Assembly (NCBI GenBank): GCA_019351975.1
Contig: JABBOG010000002.1
Span: forward strand, 67,060 to 131,059
Direction: 5' to 3'
Source of the DNA: Acidobacteriota bacterium
GTDB lineage: Bacteria; Acidobacteriota; Terriglobia; Terriglobales; Acidobacteriaceae
DNA length: 64,000 nt
Shown: positions 27,382-36,562 of the stretch, in pieces
Position numbering within the stretch: position 1 is the first letter of the stretch
Layout: every line of letters starts with the position of its first letter
Notes under the pieces: model-generated
What the model saw: the letters and a program-made list of their open reading frames with translations, nothing else
Databases searched by the model: none
Told to the model about the DNA's origin: nothing
Made by a program: the position numbers and the translations under genes

Positions 27382-29304
27382 CTAGTAACCGGCGGCTTTG
27401 CCGAAGTGGTGGCCGCTGTCGTGACCGCCGAAGAGTTCGCCATGCTTTGCGCCGTGCGGAACCTTTGGGCTGACCTCGATCAGTTCATTGTCGCCCCATG
27501 TGCCGGGGGACTTTTCGTCGAATTCGGCGGCGCGTTTGGTGGTGTAGCCGCTGGCTTTAAGGGTTTCTATGACGGGAATTGGGAAGGCTTTTTCAAACTG
27601 CAGGACGTCCGGCAGATATTGATGGTGGAAACGGGGCGCGTCTGCCGCCGCCTGAATGTTAAGGTGGTTGTCGACGACCGAGATGATGTCGTTCGCGACG
27701 GTGGTAATGATCGTCGAACCGCCGGGGGAGCCGAGCACCAGCAGAAGCTTGCCGGGTTTACAGGACTTTGGGACGGCGCGCTCGGGCTGGACCTCGGGCG
27801 GGGTGGAGGGAATGTACCCATCCGGGCAGACCGGCGGCTCGACAACCATGGTTGGGGTCATGGAGGAGAGCGGGCGCTTGCCGGGCGCGATGGCGTTGGC
27901 CGGCCCCTGGATGAGGCCGAAGGCGTTCGGTACGCCCTGCTTGGAGGCGAAGTCGTCCATCTCGTCGTTGAGGACGAAGCCCAGGGGGGAGACGGTCACG
28001 CCGGAGCCGAAGAAGAAGTTCAGCGTGTATGTGCTTGAAACGGCGTTGCCGTCGGCGTCAACGATAGAGAAGTGGGTGGTCTGGGGCGACTCATGGATCG
28101 GCGGCGCTGGCTTGGGTGGCGGTGGGAGAAATCCTGCCGGGCGCACGAGGGAGGCCGAAGGTGTGGGCGCGACCGGCTGGATCGAGCTACGCCATGCAGC
28201 AGCGTACGCTGGCGAGGCCATCTCGTTGAGAGGAATGGTGTTGAAGTCCGGGTCGCCGAGATAATCTGCGTGGTCCATGAAGGCGCGGCGGAAGGCCTCG
28301 GTAATGATGTGGATCTGCGCAGGGCTGCGGTCTGGTCCTAGCTTGGGAAGGTCGTAGCCGCTGAGGATATTGAGGATCTGGATAAGCGCGATGCCGCCGG
28401 AGCTGGGCGGGGGCGAGGTGATGATCTGCAACCCGCGATAGCTGCCGATGAGCGGGAGACGCTCTTTCACCTGATAGGCTGCGAGGTCCTGGGCCGTGAT
28501 GAGGCCACCGTTCGCGGCTTCAAAGCTGGCGATCTGCGCAGCGAGTGTGCCGTGGTAGAAGCTGCCGGGATCGGCGGCGATGCGGGTGAGGGTCTCGGCC
28601 AGTTCCGGCTGCTTGAAGGTGTCGCCCGCCTTGTAGAAGTTGCCATCACGCTGAAAGATGCGGCGGGAGTCGGGGAACTGGGTGAGGTTCGGGGCGTGGA
28701 GCATCTGGGCCTCTTCGGGGGAGAGGACGTAGCCGTCGCGGGCCAGGCGTATGGCAGGAGCCATGACTTTGGCCAACGTGAGGCGCCCAAAGTGGGCTTC
28801 GGCGTAGGTGAGGCCGGCGACGGTGCCGGGGACACCGCTGGCGTGCGCGCCGGTGATGGAAGCTTTGGGGATGACGTTCCCGCTGGCGTCGAGGTACATG
28901 TTGGCGGAGGCTGCGGCGGGCGCCTTCTCGCGGTAGTCGAGGAAGTGGGGCTGCGGAGATCGGTCGTGGCCGATACCGCGAGTGGTTGCCGGGCGGATGA
29001 GCATAAAGCCGCCGCCGCCGATGTTTCCGGCAGCGGGGTAGACGACGGCGAGGGCGAAGCCGACGGCTACGGCGGCGTCGACGGCGTTGCCGCCTTCGCG
29101 AAGGACTTCGAGGCCGGCATCGGTGGCGTCGTGGTGAATGGTGACGACCATGGCGTGCGGGGCGGTGACGGGCGGGGGTGGCGGGAGTGGGGCTGGCGGG
29201 GTTTGGGCAGACGCAGTGCTGAGCAGCGAACCTAGAAGAGCGAGAGACAAAGCTGAGGGAGAGGTCATCCTGTGGGCGCACTCCGAGTGAGTTGAGGCAA
29301 TCAT
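27382..29304 (-). CDS. ggt: Gamma-glutamyltransferase, secreted
   Basis: The 640-residue protein is an Ntn hydrolase of the GGT family. It has a signal peptide (ALSLALLGSLLSTASA), a proline-rich linker (TPPAPLPPPPP), then GGNAVDAAVAVGFAL and GGGGFMLIRP. The autoprocessing nucleophile is in TTHFSIVDADGNAVSSTYTL (Thr410 counted from 29304), followed by MTPTMV and GSPGG. It cleaves gamma-glutamyl bonds, as in periplasmic glutathione. The oxyanion block PLSSMTP is present. The start is uncertain: ATG 29304 or ATG 29268 (MTSPSALSLALL), neither with a clear ribosome site. It is slightly longer than E. coli GGT (580). Confidence 0.92.
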   Translation of the reverse strand: MIASTHSECAHRMTSPSALSLALLGSLLSTASAQTPPAPLPPPPPVTAPHAMVVTIHHDATDAGLEVLREGGNAVDAAVAVGFALAVVYPAAGNIGGGGFMLIRPATTRGIGHDRSPQPHFLDYREKAPAAASANMYLDASGNVIPKASITGAHASGVPGTVAGLTYAEAHFGRLTLAKVMAPAIRLARDGYVLSPEEAQMLHAPNLTQFPDSRRIFQRDGNFYKAGDTFKQPELAETLTRIAADPGSFYHGTLAAQIASFEAANGGLITAQDLAAYQVKERLPLIGSYRGLQIITSPPPSSGGIALIQILNILSGYDLPKLGPDRSPAQIHIITEAFRRAFMDHADYLGDPDFNTIPLNEMASPAYAAAWRSSIQPVAPTPSASLVRPAGFLPPPPKPAPPIHESPQTTHFSIVDADGNAVSSTYTLNFFFGSGVTVSPLGFVLNDEMDDFASKQGVPNAFGLIQGPANAIAPGKRPLSSMTPTMVVEPPVCPDGYIPSTPPEVQPERAVPKSCKPGKLLLVLGSPGGSTIITTVANDIISVVDNHLNIQAAADAPRFHHQYLPDVLQFEKAFPIPVIETLKASGYTTKRAAEFDEKSPGTWGDNELIEVSPKVPHGAKHGELFGGHDSGHHFGKAAGY

Positions 29305-29475
29305 ACCGGGGAGAGCGGGCAGTGTGCCGCTTCTCAGGCTGCGAGGCGGTGGGAGAAGTAGGTTCCCGTCGGGACGACGGAGATAGAGAGTGAGGGAGTG
29401 AGCATATATGAGTGAGTTCCTATCATTTTTTATGCAACTATTCTTGAAGGTGTACGTCTAAGGAGATATAGGGCG

Positions 29476-29526
29476 ATGGAGCGATCCCGCTCAGAACACT
29501 TTCTAGTCATGAAATCAAGGAGATAG
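29476..29526 (+). CDS. 16-codon upstream ORF / leader peptide before hsp20
   Basis: The frame reads MERSRSEHFLVMKSRR and then stops. It has its own AAGGAGATATAGGGCG ribosome site, almost identical to the one used by hsp20 (AAGGAGATAGGGCA). Its stop codon TAG lies within the hsp20 ribosome site, five bases before the hsp20 ATG. This arrangement would couple translation of the two. It could also be a chance result of duplication of the leader; expression is not proven. Confidence 0.4.
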   Translation: MERSRSEHFLVMKSRR

Positions 29527-29530
29527 GGCA

Positions 29531-30043
29531 ATGACAGTAACTCGTTTTGTACCGTTCCGTAGTGGTTTGAATGATGTGGCTGTACTGCAGAACCGGCTGA
29601 ACTCGATCTTTTCAGACTTTGCGCGGACCGAAGATGGGTCTTCTGAGACGCTTGCGGCTGGAAATTTTGTACCTGCGGTCGATGTTTACGAGGATGCGCA
29701 GAAGGTCATGCTGAAGCTGGAGGTTCCGGGGATTCGCCGCGAGGATCTGGATATTCGCGTTGAGGGCCGGACGCTGACGGTGAAGGGCGAGCGCAGGTTC
29801 GAGGCCGAGGAGAAGGAAGAAAACTTCCATCGGGTCGAGCGCCGTTATGGCAGCTTTGTGCGCAGCTTCTCGCTGCCTGCGACGGTAAACACCGAGGACG
29901 TAAAGGCGGTGACGACCGATGGCGTACTGAGCATCTCGCTGGCGAAGAAGCCGGAGTCGCAGCCCAAACAGATCCAGGTGCAGGTTGGGTCTGGGCCGGA
30001 GCAGAAGGAGCACAAGCAGGTTGAGGCGACTGCGAAGCAGTAG
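29531..30043 (+). CDS. Small heat-shock protein, Hsp20/alpha-crystallin family
   Basis: The 170-residue protein has an alpha-crystallin domain at about residues 45-140. It includes FVPAVDVYEDAQKVMLKLEV, PGIRREDLDIRVEGRTLTVK, FHRVERRYGSFVRSFSLPA (beta5-beta7) and DGVLSISLAKK with the downstream QPKQIQVQV. It holds unfolding proteins and passes them to ClpB/DnaK. clpB lies 1.8 kb downstream on the same strand, separated by clc on the other. The ATG at 29531 follows AAGGAG. No CIRCE element is seen upstream; a sigma-32-like CTTGAA lies near 29443, without a convincing -10. Confidence 0.93.
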   Translation: MTVTRFVPFRSGLNDVAVLQNRLNSIFSDFARTEDGSSETLAAGNFVPAVDVYEDAQKVMLKLEVPGIRREDLDIRVEGRTLTVKGERRFEAEEKEENFHRVERRYGSFVRSFSLPATVNTEDVKAVTTDGVLSISLAKKPESQPKQIQVQVGSGPEQKEHKQVEATAKQ

Positions 30044-30085
30044 GTACAACCACGAGGAACACAGACCAAGTGCACGCGGCGTGGG

Positions 30086-30118
30086 GTGCGTCCAGGAACG
30101 ACGGAGTTCCGGACGCAC
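30086..30118. terminator. Strong hairpin between convergent hsp20 and clc
   Basis: The outer arms are GTGCGTCC and GGACGCAC, and the inner arms GGAAC and GTTCC, with a single bulged A and a six-base loop, giving 13 paired bases. It lies 43 bp after the hsp20 stop and 32 bp after the clc stop. No U tract follows, so it is a probable transcript-end structure or a bidirectional terminator. Confidence 0.5.
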
Positions 30119-30149
30119 TCTTCGCGGTCAAGCGAACGGGACGCTGCCT

Positions 30150-31559
30150 CTATTGCACTTCGCTCTTTCGCGTGGGAGCGTCTGAGAGCCAACCGGTGCG
30201 TTCTGTATGAGGTGAAGCAGGCTGGATTTGTTGCTGGAGCATACGACGCTTCAGGGTGTCGTAGATTGGCTCATTTTTGAGTAGCAGTGCGATGATCATG
30301 GCTCCGAGAGAAGCTGCAATGAGGGAGAGAGTCAGGTCGACACGGCCTGTCATCTCGACGACGATGACGATGCCAGTGATTGGCGCTCGGACGGTAGCAG
30401 TGAATAGCGCACCCATACCGACGACTGCGCACGCAATGGCTGAGAGGGCAAGCGAAGGTACGAGGAAGTTGAGCACATGGGCGAAGAGTGCTCCGAAGGA
30501 GGCACCTAGAAGCATGATGGGCGTGAAGATGCCTCCGGGAGTCCCAGCGGCATAGGAGAAGGGTCCAAGGATGAAGCGGAGGCAGAATATGGCGAAGAGC
30601 GCTTCTATGGTGTGGCCTTGTGCGAGGACTGCCTGGGTGAGCCTGCCGCCGCCGCCGACAAGCTCAGGCTTGAACCAGGCGATGAGCCCGATGACAGCAC
30701 CTATGGCGGTTGCGCGATAGACGGAAGGGATTCGGCTGAAACGGTCGGAGAGGTGAAGGGATGCGATGGTGAGGTTGTTATAGGCGGCACCGGCGGCACC
30801 CAGCAAAGCTCCGAGGAAGAAAAACGGAGAGACGTGCCACATGTGGTCCAGGGCCTGCTTGACTGTAAATTCTAGAGTGCTGCCAAGGAGGAGGCGCATG
30901 AGCCATATGGCGACGGAAGTGGATGCCAGTGTCGCGACCAGAAGCCAGGGACTGAAGCTTTCGGTCAGCTCTTCAAAGACAAAGATCGAACCTCCGATGG
31001 GAGCATTGAATGCCACAGCGAGGCCAGCACCAGCACCGGCTGCCTGAACAACTTTGTAATCGTCAGCGTCCAGCGCAAGGACCTTCGAGGAGAGCGAGGC
31101 GAGAGCTGCTCCCATCTGAACCGTGGGTCCTTCGCGACCCAGCGCGAGGCCGGTGCCGAGAGCGAGTATGCCGCCGAAGAACTTTACTGGAACGACGGCG
31201 ATGCCAGCGGGTTTGGCTTCTCCACTAAATACAGCTTCGACGTGCTGTACTCCGCTGCCTGCGGCGAAGGGGGCAAAGCGAATGACGAGCAAACGTGCCA
31301 GGCCAGCACCAAATGCAACAAAGAGAACGGGGAGGAGCCAACCGAGATGAGGCCATCCATGTGCTGTAGCGACGAGCAGGTCGCGGAGATGATCACATGC
31401 GAGCAGAACATAGCGGAATGCTCCACCGACGAGGCCGATTGCAACGCCCGTGCAAACACTGGCGGCGGTAATTTTGATGACGCGAGGCCTGAATGGGAGC
31501 ATTGCGTGAGAGCGCCATTGAACCTTACGCAGCCAGGCGATTGCTCTGATGTCATTCAT
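30150..31559 (-). CDS. ClC family chloride channel / Cl-/H+ antiporter
   Basis: The 469-residue protein is polytopic. It carries the ClC selectivity elements AGSGVQHVEA (the GSGxP region with Gln instead of Pro), GREGPTVQMG (gating Glu), FVFEELTESF (inner proton Glu), AAGTPGGIFTPIMLLG and a late Tyr in NEPIYDTL. The presence of both Glu residues suggests H+-coupled exchange rather than a passive channel. It may support acid tolerance, as E. coli ClcA does. ATG 31502 (MLPFRPRVIKI) is a possible shorter start. There is no C-terminal CBS domain. It is divergent from clpB. Confidence 0.9.
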   Translation of the reverse strand: MNDIRAIAWLRKVQWRSHAMLPFRPRVIKITAASVCTGVAIGLVGGAFRYVLLACDHLRDLLVATAHGWPHLGWLLPVLFVAFGAGLARLLVIRFAPFAAGSGVQHVEAVFSGEAKPAGIAVVPVKFFGGILALGTGLALGREGPTVQMGAALASLSSKVLALDADDYKVVQAAGAGAGLAVAFNAPIGGSIFVFEELTESFSPWLLVATLASTSVAIWLMRLLLGSTLEFTVKQALDHMWHVSPFFFLGALLGAAGAAYNNLTIASLHLSDRFSRIPSVYRATAIGAVIGLIAWFKPELVGGGGRLTQAVLAQGHTIEALFAIFCLRFILGPFSYAAGTPGGIFTPIMLLGASFGALFAHVLNFLVPSLALSAIACAVVGMGALFTATVRAPITGIVIVVEMTGRVDLTLSLIAASLGAMIIALLLKNEPIYDTLKRRMLQQQIQPASPHTERTGWLSDAPTRKSEVQ

Positions 31560-31826
31560 TTAGGCTGGATTCCGTCTCGGAACGTTTTGTGAGCGTGCCT
31601 GATTTCTTCTGTCGGTCGGAGCGCCAGTATACCGCAATCGCAAGCGAGGCTGCGGTAGGGCTAGCGAAAGTTTCGCTGACATGCCGCGCGAGTCAGGATA
31701 GATCGCGTCATATAGACCATCAACAGGGCTGCGCGGATTGCTCGAATGATGGTTGAGTTCCAGGAGTGCGTATCTGCGGAGCTCTGTACTGGAGCTTCAA
31801 AGGGCCGCGAGTGTGAGGAGATAGCA

Positions 31827-34583
31827 ATGGCAATCAAGTGGGACAAGTTTACGGTGAAGTCGCAGGAGGCGCTGCAGGTGGCGCAGGGAAGCGCGGCGGA
31901 GAGTGGCAATCCTGAGGTACTGCCGCTGCACTTGATGGAGGCGCTGCTGGAGGACCGCGAGGGTGTGGTGCTGCCGGTGCTGGAGAAGGTGGGCGTGTCG
32001 GTGCAGGCGCTGGAGAGTGCGGTGGAGACAGCGATTGCGCGGCTGCCGAAGGTGCAGGGCGGGTCGCAGCAGACGGGGATGAGCCAGGCGCTGACGAAGG
32101 TGCTGGAGGGTGCGTTCAAAGAGGCCGAGAACTTCAAGGATGAGTATGTTTCGACGGAGCACCTGTTGCTGTCGCTGGCGAAGCAGCGGAATGAGCCGGT
32201 GCAGATGGCGCTGGCGGCGCAGGGCGCGGACCACGCGGCGATTCTGAAGGCGCTGGCTGGCGTGCGTGGATCGCAGCGCGTGACGGACCAGAATCCTGAG
32301 GGGAAGTTTCAGGCTCTGGAGAAGTACGCGAAGGACCTTACGGAGATGGCGCGGAGGGGCAAGCTTGATCCGGTGATCGGGCGCGATGAGGAGATTCGGC
32401 GGGTGATCCAGGTGCTGAGCCGGCGGACGAAGAATAATCCGGTGCTGATTGGCGAGCCGGGCGTGGGTAAGACGGCGATTGTGGAGGGGCTGGCGCGGAG
32501 GATCTTTCAGGGGGATGTGCCGGAGGTGCTGCGGGATAAGCGGGTGATCTCGCTGGATCTGGGGTCGATGCTTGCCGGGGCGAAGTTTCGCGGGGAGTTT
32601 GAGGACAGGCTGAAGGCGGTGCTGAAGGAGATTGACGAGTCGAATGGGCAGGTGATCCTGTTCATCGACGAACTGCATACACTGGTGGGCGCAGGCGCTG
32701 CGGAAGGTGCAATCGACGCGAGCAATATGCTGAAGCCGGCGCTGGCGCGGGGAGAGCTGCGCGCGATCGGCGCGACGACCTTGAATGAGTATCGGAAGTA
32801 CATCGAGAAGGATGCGGCGCTGGAGCGGCGGTTCCAGATTGTGTATGTGGGTGAGCCGAATGTGGAGGACACGATTGCGATTCTGCGTGGATTGCGCGAA
32901 CGCTATGAGACGCACCACAAGGTGCGGATCAAGGACTCCGCGATTGTGGCCGCGGCGGAGCTGAGCCATCGGTATATCAGCGATAGATTTTTGCCGGACA
33001 AGGCGATTGATCTGGTGGATGAGGCGGCGGCGGCGCTGGCGATCCAGATTGGGAGCGTGCCGGTGGAGATTGACGATCTGGAGCGGCGGGCGACGTCGCT
33101 GGAGATTGAGAAGAATGCGCTGAAGCGGGAGGACGATGCGAACTCGCGCGAACGGCTGCAGGCGGTGGAGCGCGAGCTGGCCGAAGTGCGCGAACAGGCT
33201 TCGGGGCTGCGCGCGCGCTGGCAGAAGGAGAAGGGTGCGATCGGCGAAATTGCGGCGCTGAAGGAGCGGCTGGAGAAGCTGCGCTTTGAGGCCAGCGAAG
33301 CGACGCGCAAGGGGGATCTGCAGCGTGCGGCGGAGCTGCAGTATGGAGAGATTCCGAAGGCTGAACGGGAGCTGGCGGAGCTGACGGAGGCGCAGGACGC
33401 GGCGGTGGCGGAGGCTTCGGATGGCGATGGGCGGCTGGTGGAAGAGGCGGATGGGGTAGACGCGGAGAAGCAGATTCCCTTCGGGAATGACAGAAAGAAA
33501 AGCAACGGCAAAGGCGGCGGTGCCGGCAGGGGCAACGGGAGGGGCGGAGTGCCGAGGCGGCTGTTGAAGGAGGAGGTGGATGAGGAGGATATTGCGCGGA
33601 TTGTGAGCAAGTGGACAGGGATTCCAGTCGCGAAGATGTTGGAGGGCGAGGTCGAAAAGCTGACGCAGATGGAAGAGCGGCTGCGCGAACGTGTGGTGGG
33701 TCAGGATGAGGCGCTGGTCGCTGTCGCCAATGCAATTCGGCGGTCGCGCGCGGGTCTGAGCGATCCGAAGCGGCCGATTGGGAGCTTTATTTTTCTGGGG
33801 CCGACGGGCGTTGGAAAGACGGAGACGGCGCGCGCGCTGGCAGAGTTCCTGTTCGACGACGAGCAGGCGATGGTGCGGATAGATATGAGCGAGTATATGG
33901 AGCGGCATGCGGTGGCGCGGCTGATTGGAGCGCCGCCGGGATATGTGGGCTTTGATGAGGGCGGGCAGTTGACGGAGGCGGTGCGGCGGCGGCCGTACGC
34001 TGTGGTGCTGTTTGATGAGATCGAGAAGGCGCATCCGGATGTGTTCAATGTGCTGCTGCAGGTGCTCGATGATGGGCGGCTGACGGACTCGAAGGGAAGG
34101 ACGGTGGACTTCAAAAATACGGTGCTGATCCTGACGTCAAACATTGGCGCTGGGCAGCTGGCGACGGCGTGGGCGCAGGGCGAAGACGGATTTGAGGACG
34201 CGAAGGTGCGCGTAATGGAGGAGCTGCGGAAGCACTTCAGGCCGGAGTTTCTGAACCGCGTGGATGACATTGTGGTGTTCCATCCGCTAGGCGAGACGCA
34301 GCTGACGCATATCGTGGACCTGCGCCTGGCGGAGCTGCAGAAGATGCTGGTGGATCGTCACATTACGCTGGAGCTGACCGACGCAGCGCGCGAGGCCATC
34401 TTCAAAGCGGGCTACGACCGTGCGTATGGGGCGCGGCCGCTGAAGCGGGCGATCCAGAGGCTGGTGCAGGACAAGCTGGCGATGAAGATTCTGGATGGCA
34501 GCGTGCTGCACGGGGATCGGGTGGTGGTGGATGCGGGAAGCGAGGGGCTGGAGTTCCGCGTTGCGGAGCGGACGGCGGTGTAG
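31827..34583 (+). CDS. clpB: ATP-dependent disaggregase ClpB with an internal repeat-derived insertion
   Basis: The 918-residue protein has the Clp N domain (1-145), NBD1 (Walker A GEPGVGKT, Lys215; Walker [15 protein letters not shown]), the coiled-coil M domain, and NBD2 (Walker A GPTGVGKT, Lys664; [29 protein letters not shown]). The two Walker lysines are 449 residues apart, against 399 in E. coli ClpB (212 and 611). The extra 50 or so residues lie at the end of the M domain, where Q549-N560 ([12 protein letters not shown]) is encoded by a copy of an intergenic repeat, followed by a Gly/Arg-rich stretch to R578. The start at 31827 has GAGGAG seven bases upstream. With DnaK it resolubilises aggregates. 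Confidence 0.95.
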   Translation: MAIKWDKFTVKSQEALQVAQGSAAESGNPEVLPLHLMEALLEDREGVVLPVLEKVGVSVQALESAVETAIARLPKVQGGSQQTGMSQALTKVLEGAFKEAENFKDEYVSTEHLLLSLAKQRNEPVQMALAAQGADHAAILKALAGVRGSQRVTDQNPEGKFQALEKYAKDLTEMARRGKLDPVIGRDEEIRRVIQVLSRRTKNNPVLIGEPGVGKTAIVEGLARRIFQGDVPEVLRDKRVISLDLGSMLAGAKFRGEFEDRLKAVLKEIDESNGQVILFIDELHTLVGAGAAEGAIDASNMLKPALARGELRAIGATTLNEYRKYIEKDAALERRFQIVYVGEPNVEDTIAILRGLRERYETHHKVRIKDSAIVAAAELSHRYISDRFLPDKAIDLVDEAAAALAIQIGSVPVEIDDLERRATSLEIEKNALKREDDANSRERLQAVERELAEVREQASGLRARWQKEKGAIGEIAALKERLEKLRFEASEATRKGDLQRAAELQYGEIPKAERELAELTEAQDAAVAEASDGDGRLVEEADGVDAEKQIPFGNDRKKSNGKGGGAGRGNGRGGVPRRLLKEEVDEEDIARIVSKWTGIPVAKMLEGEVEKLTQMEERLRERVVGQDEALVAVANAIRRSRAGLSDPKRPIGSFIFLGPTGVGKTETARALAEFLFDDEQAMVRIDMSEYMERHAVARLIGAPPGYVGFDEGGQLTEAVRRRPYAVVLFDEIEKAHPDVFNVLLQVLDDGRLTDSKGRTVDFKNTVLILTSNIGAGQLATAWAQGEDGFEDAKVRVMEELRKHFRPEFLNRVDDIVVFHPLGETQLTHIVDLRLAELQKMLVDRHITLELTDAAREAIFKAGYDRAYGARPLKRAIQRLVQDKLAMKILDGSVLHGDRVVVDAGSEGLEFRVAERTAV
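33470..33515. repeat. Repeat element copy inside clpB reading frame
   Basis: The sequence GCAGATTCCCTTCGGGAATG is followed by ACAGAAAGAAAAGCAACGGC. It matches the minus strand of 20503-20544, including the palindrome and the trailing A- and GGCAA-rich part. It keeps the clpB frame open and encodes [14 protein letters not shown]. Confidence 0.8.
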
Positions 34584-34599
34584 GTTTTACGGTGCGGAC

Positions 34600-34690
34600 G
34601 TCCTTCGGGAATAACGGGCGCTTGCTGCGCATGCGAGAAGCGGATTTGCCACTCTGCTCGGAATGACAATCAGGAGAGTAAGGACAAAGG
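34600..34690. repeat. Degenerate repeat remnants downstream of clpB
   Basis: The segments CGTCCTTCGGGAATAACGGG and CTCGGAATGACAATCAGG resemble worn copies of the same GGAATGACA-type element found at 20521 and in clpB. No gene is present here. Confidence 0.4.
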
Positions 34691-34737
34691 CAGAGGGGTG
34701 TCTGCCGCTGCGGGGAGACACGACGAAGGGATGAGCG

Positions 34738-36336
34738 TTAGCGTTCTCGAGCGAATGGGTCGGTGAGGCGGATGAGTTGGCCGCGGAGGGCTGGGGCGAC
34801 GGGGGTTTGGGGGGTGTGGTCGGCGGTGAGTTGGTGGTCGATCCACTGCCAGCTGCCGGGGTAGAGGACGAGCAGCGGCTGGGGCTGCTGGTGGAGCGCG
34901 GCGAAGGTGGCGATGGAGAGGTGGGTGAAGCTGCGCATGTTGCGGGCGGTGATGGCGTTGGTGTCGTGGCCTAGCCAGCGGATCTCGTCGGGGGCGCTGT
35001 AGACGAGGGTGTAGCGCGCGCGCAGGCCGGGGTCGGGGTCGTAGTAGCTGTCGCGGTAGAAGTCGCCGAGGGTCTGGATGTAGATGGGCTGGGTGGGCTG
35101 CTGGTGGAGCGCGGCGGAGGCGGTGGGCGAGAGCTGGAAGCTGGCGAGCGTTGCGTTGGTGGTGCTGCGTTCGTGGAGGATGTTGGCGGTGTTGATGTCG
35201 ATGACGGCGAGGAAGATGATGGCGAGGGTGATGGCGTAGAAGGTGTTGCTGCGGAGTCTGCGCTCGAGAACGATGGCGAAGGTGGCGGCGAAGGCGATGA
35301 TGGCCGCGATGACGTAGCGGACCTCCATGGTGTGGGTGACGAAGCGGCCGAAGAGGTAGCCGAAGAGAGGCAGCAGGGCCATGGCGGCGAGTGCAACCCA
35401 GGTGCTGGCGAGCTCGGTTGCGGGGCGGCGCTTGAAGCGTTTGTACCCGGCGATCGCTAGCCAGAGGGCGAGCACAACCATGATCGTGGCGGCAAGTTTT
35501 TGCAGCGGAAGGGGCCAGGTGGTGTAGCGCAGGAAGAGTTCGCGGTAGCCCTGGCTGATGTCGTGGAGGTTCACGCCGGCGATGTAGTAGTGCTGGCGGT
35601 AGACCATGACGGCGCGCTTGAAGGGGAGGATGAGGACGATGGAGGCGAGGCCGAGGGCAAGCGCGGTAAGCACGCCTGCGTCGAGACGCTTGCGCTGGAG
35701 CGTGCGTGCGAGTTCGCCGAGCGAGACGGGGATGAGGATGAGGACGCCGAAGTAGTGGCTGGTGATGGCGAGAGCGATGGCGAGAGTGAGACCGGCGAGC
35801 GGAAGCAGGCGGGAGCGGGGTGGAGCATCGGGGTGCGGTCGGAGGTCGGTGGCGATCTGCCAGCAGAGGAGTGAGAGGGCGTAGAGGCCGAGGAGCAGGC
35901 CGTAGGGGCGGCCTTCGACGGAGTAGTAGAAGCTGGCGGTGAGCAGAGGCGCAGCCATGGCGACGAGCGCGGCGCGGGCTCCGGCGATGCGTCGGACGAA
36001 GAAGAAGAGGCAGAGCTGAAAGAGGAGAAATCCGGCGAGCGCGGGAAGGCGAAGGGCGATGGCGTTGTGGCCGAACGCGTCCATGGAGAGGTGTGAGAGG
36101 AGGTGATAGGTGGGCGGGTCGAGCGAGATGGGATGGTGCAGTTGGACGAGGATGACCTGGTGGAGGGTTGCGACGCCGTCGGTGTAGAAGGAGAGGAATT
36201 CGTCCTGCTCCATAAGGCGATTATGGGACCAGAGGAGTGAGAGCGTGGCGGTGAGGAGGAGAAAGAAGGCAGGAAGGAGGTAGGTGCGGGTGGCGCTCTT
36301 GGAGTTTGGCTGCGTGGCTGTGGTTTGCAGTGTCAT
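34738..36336 (-). CDS. Glycosyltransferase family 39-like membrane protein
   Basis: The polytopic protein of about 532 residues has the GT-C/PMT pattern: a first helix (YLLPAFFLLLTATLSLLW), then the loop NRLMEQDEFLSFYTDGVATL with acidic residues (MEQDE) as in ArnT/PMT-like enzymes, HHPISLDPPTYHLLSHL and SVEGRPYGLLLGLYAL. About ten further helices and a soluble C-terminal part of about 130 residues follow. It probably uses a polyprenyl-phosphate sugar for envelope glycosylation. The open frame extends to 36480 through repeat-like sequence; ATG 36336 (MTLQTTATQPNSKS) is the preferred start, though without a strong ribosome site. Confidence 0.75.
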   Translation of the reverse strand: MTLQTTATQPNSKSATRTYLLPAFFLLLTATLSLLWSHNRLMEQDEFLSFYTDGVATLHQVILVQLHHPISLDPPTYHLLSHLSMDAFGHNAIALRLPALAGFLLFQLCLFFFVRRIAGARAALVAMAAPLLTASFYYSVEGRPYGLLLGLYALSLLCWQIATDLRPHPDAPPRSRLLPLAGLTLAIALAITSHYFGVLILIPVSLGELARTLQRKRLDAGVLTALALGLASIVLILPFKRAVMVYRQHYYIAGVNLHDISQGYRELFLRYTTWPLPLQKLAATIMVVLALWLAIAGYKRFKRRPATELASTWVALAAMALLPLFGYLFGRFVTHTMEVRYVIAAIIAFAATFAIVLERRLRSNTFYAITLAIIFLAVIDINTANILHERSTTNATLASFQLSPTASAALHQQPTQPIYIQTLGDFYRDSYYDPDPGLRARYTLVYSAPDEIRWLGHDTNAITARNMRSFTHLSIATFAALHQQPQPLLVLYPGSWQWIDHQLTADHTPQTPVAPALRGQLIRLTDPFARER

Positions 36337-36459
36337 GCTGAAAGTTTCCGGGTGGCGATGCCGAGGCTGAAAGCGAATGCCGGGTGGATGCACATGATCT
36401 GCTGGGCGGAAGAGGCTGGAGAGCAGGGAGGGCGTGAAGCGCATCGTGGTCCTTTGACT

Positions 36460-36562
36460 GCGCGATTGCAAACAGTGCAATGGCTCCGCTCAGGATGACA
36501 GCTCTGGAAAGAGGTTTTGCGAGGGCGCTGCAAGTGGCTCTCAGGGTGACAGATTCTTCGCA
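36460..36562. repeat. Short 'CTCAGGRTGACA' repeats between membrane-protein genes
   Basis: Two copies of a GGCTC(-)CTCAGGRTGACAG-like sequence occur at about 36484-36502 and 36536-36553. They belong to the same loose style of TGACA-ending dispersed repeats seen elsewhere in the window. No gene is visible. Confidence 0.4.

Noticed and set aside
29400-31826. Search for CIRCE or sigma-32 promoters before hsp20 and clpB
   Set aside because: Only a lone CTTGAA near 29443 and a weak CTGACA near 31676 were seen; neither has a convincing partner element.
31797-34034. 745-residue minus-strand frame opposite clpB
   Set aside because: Arg-, His- and Leu-rich shadow translation of a GC-rich coding region; clpB is unmistakable on the plus strand.
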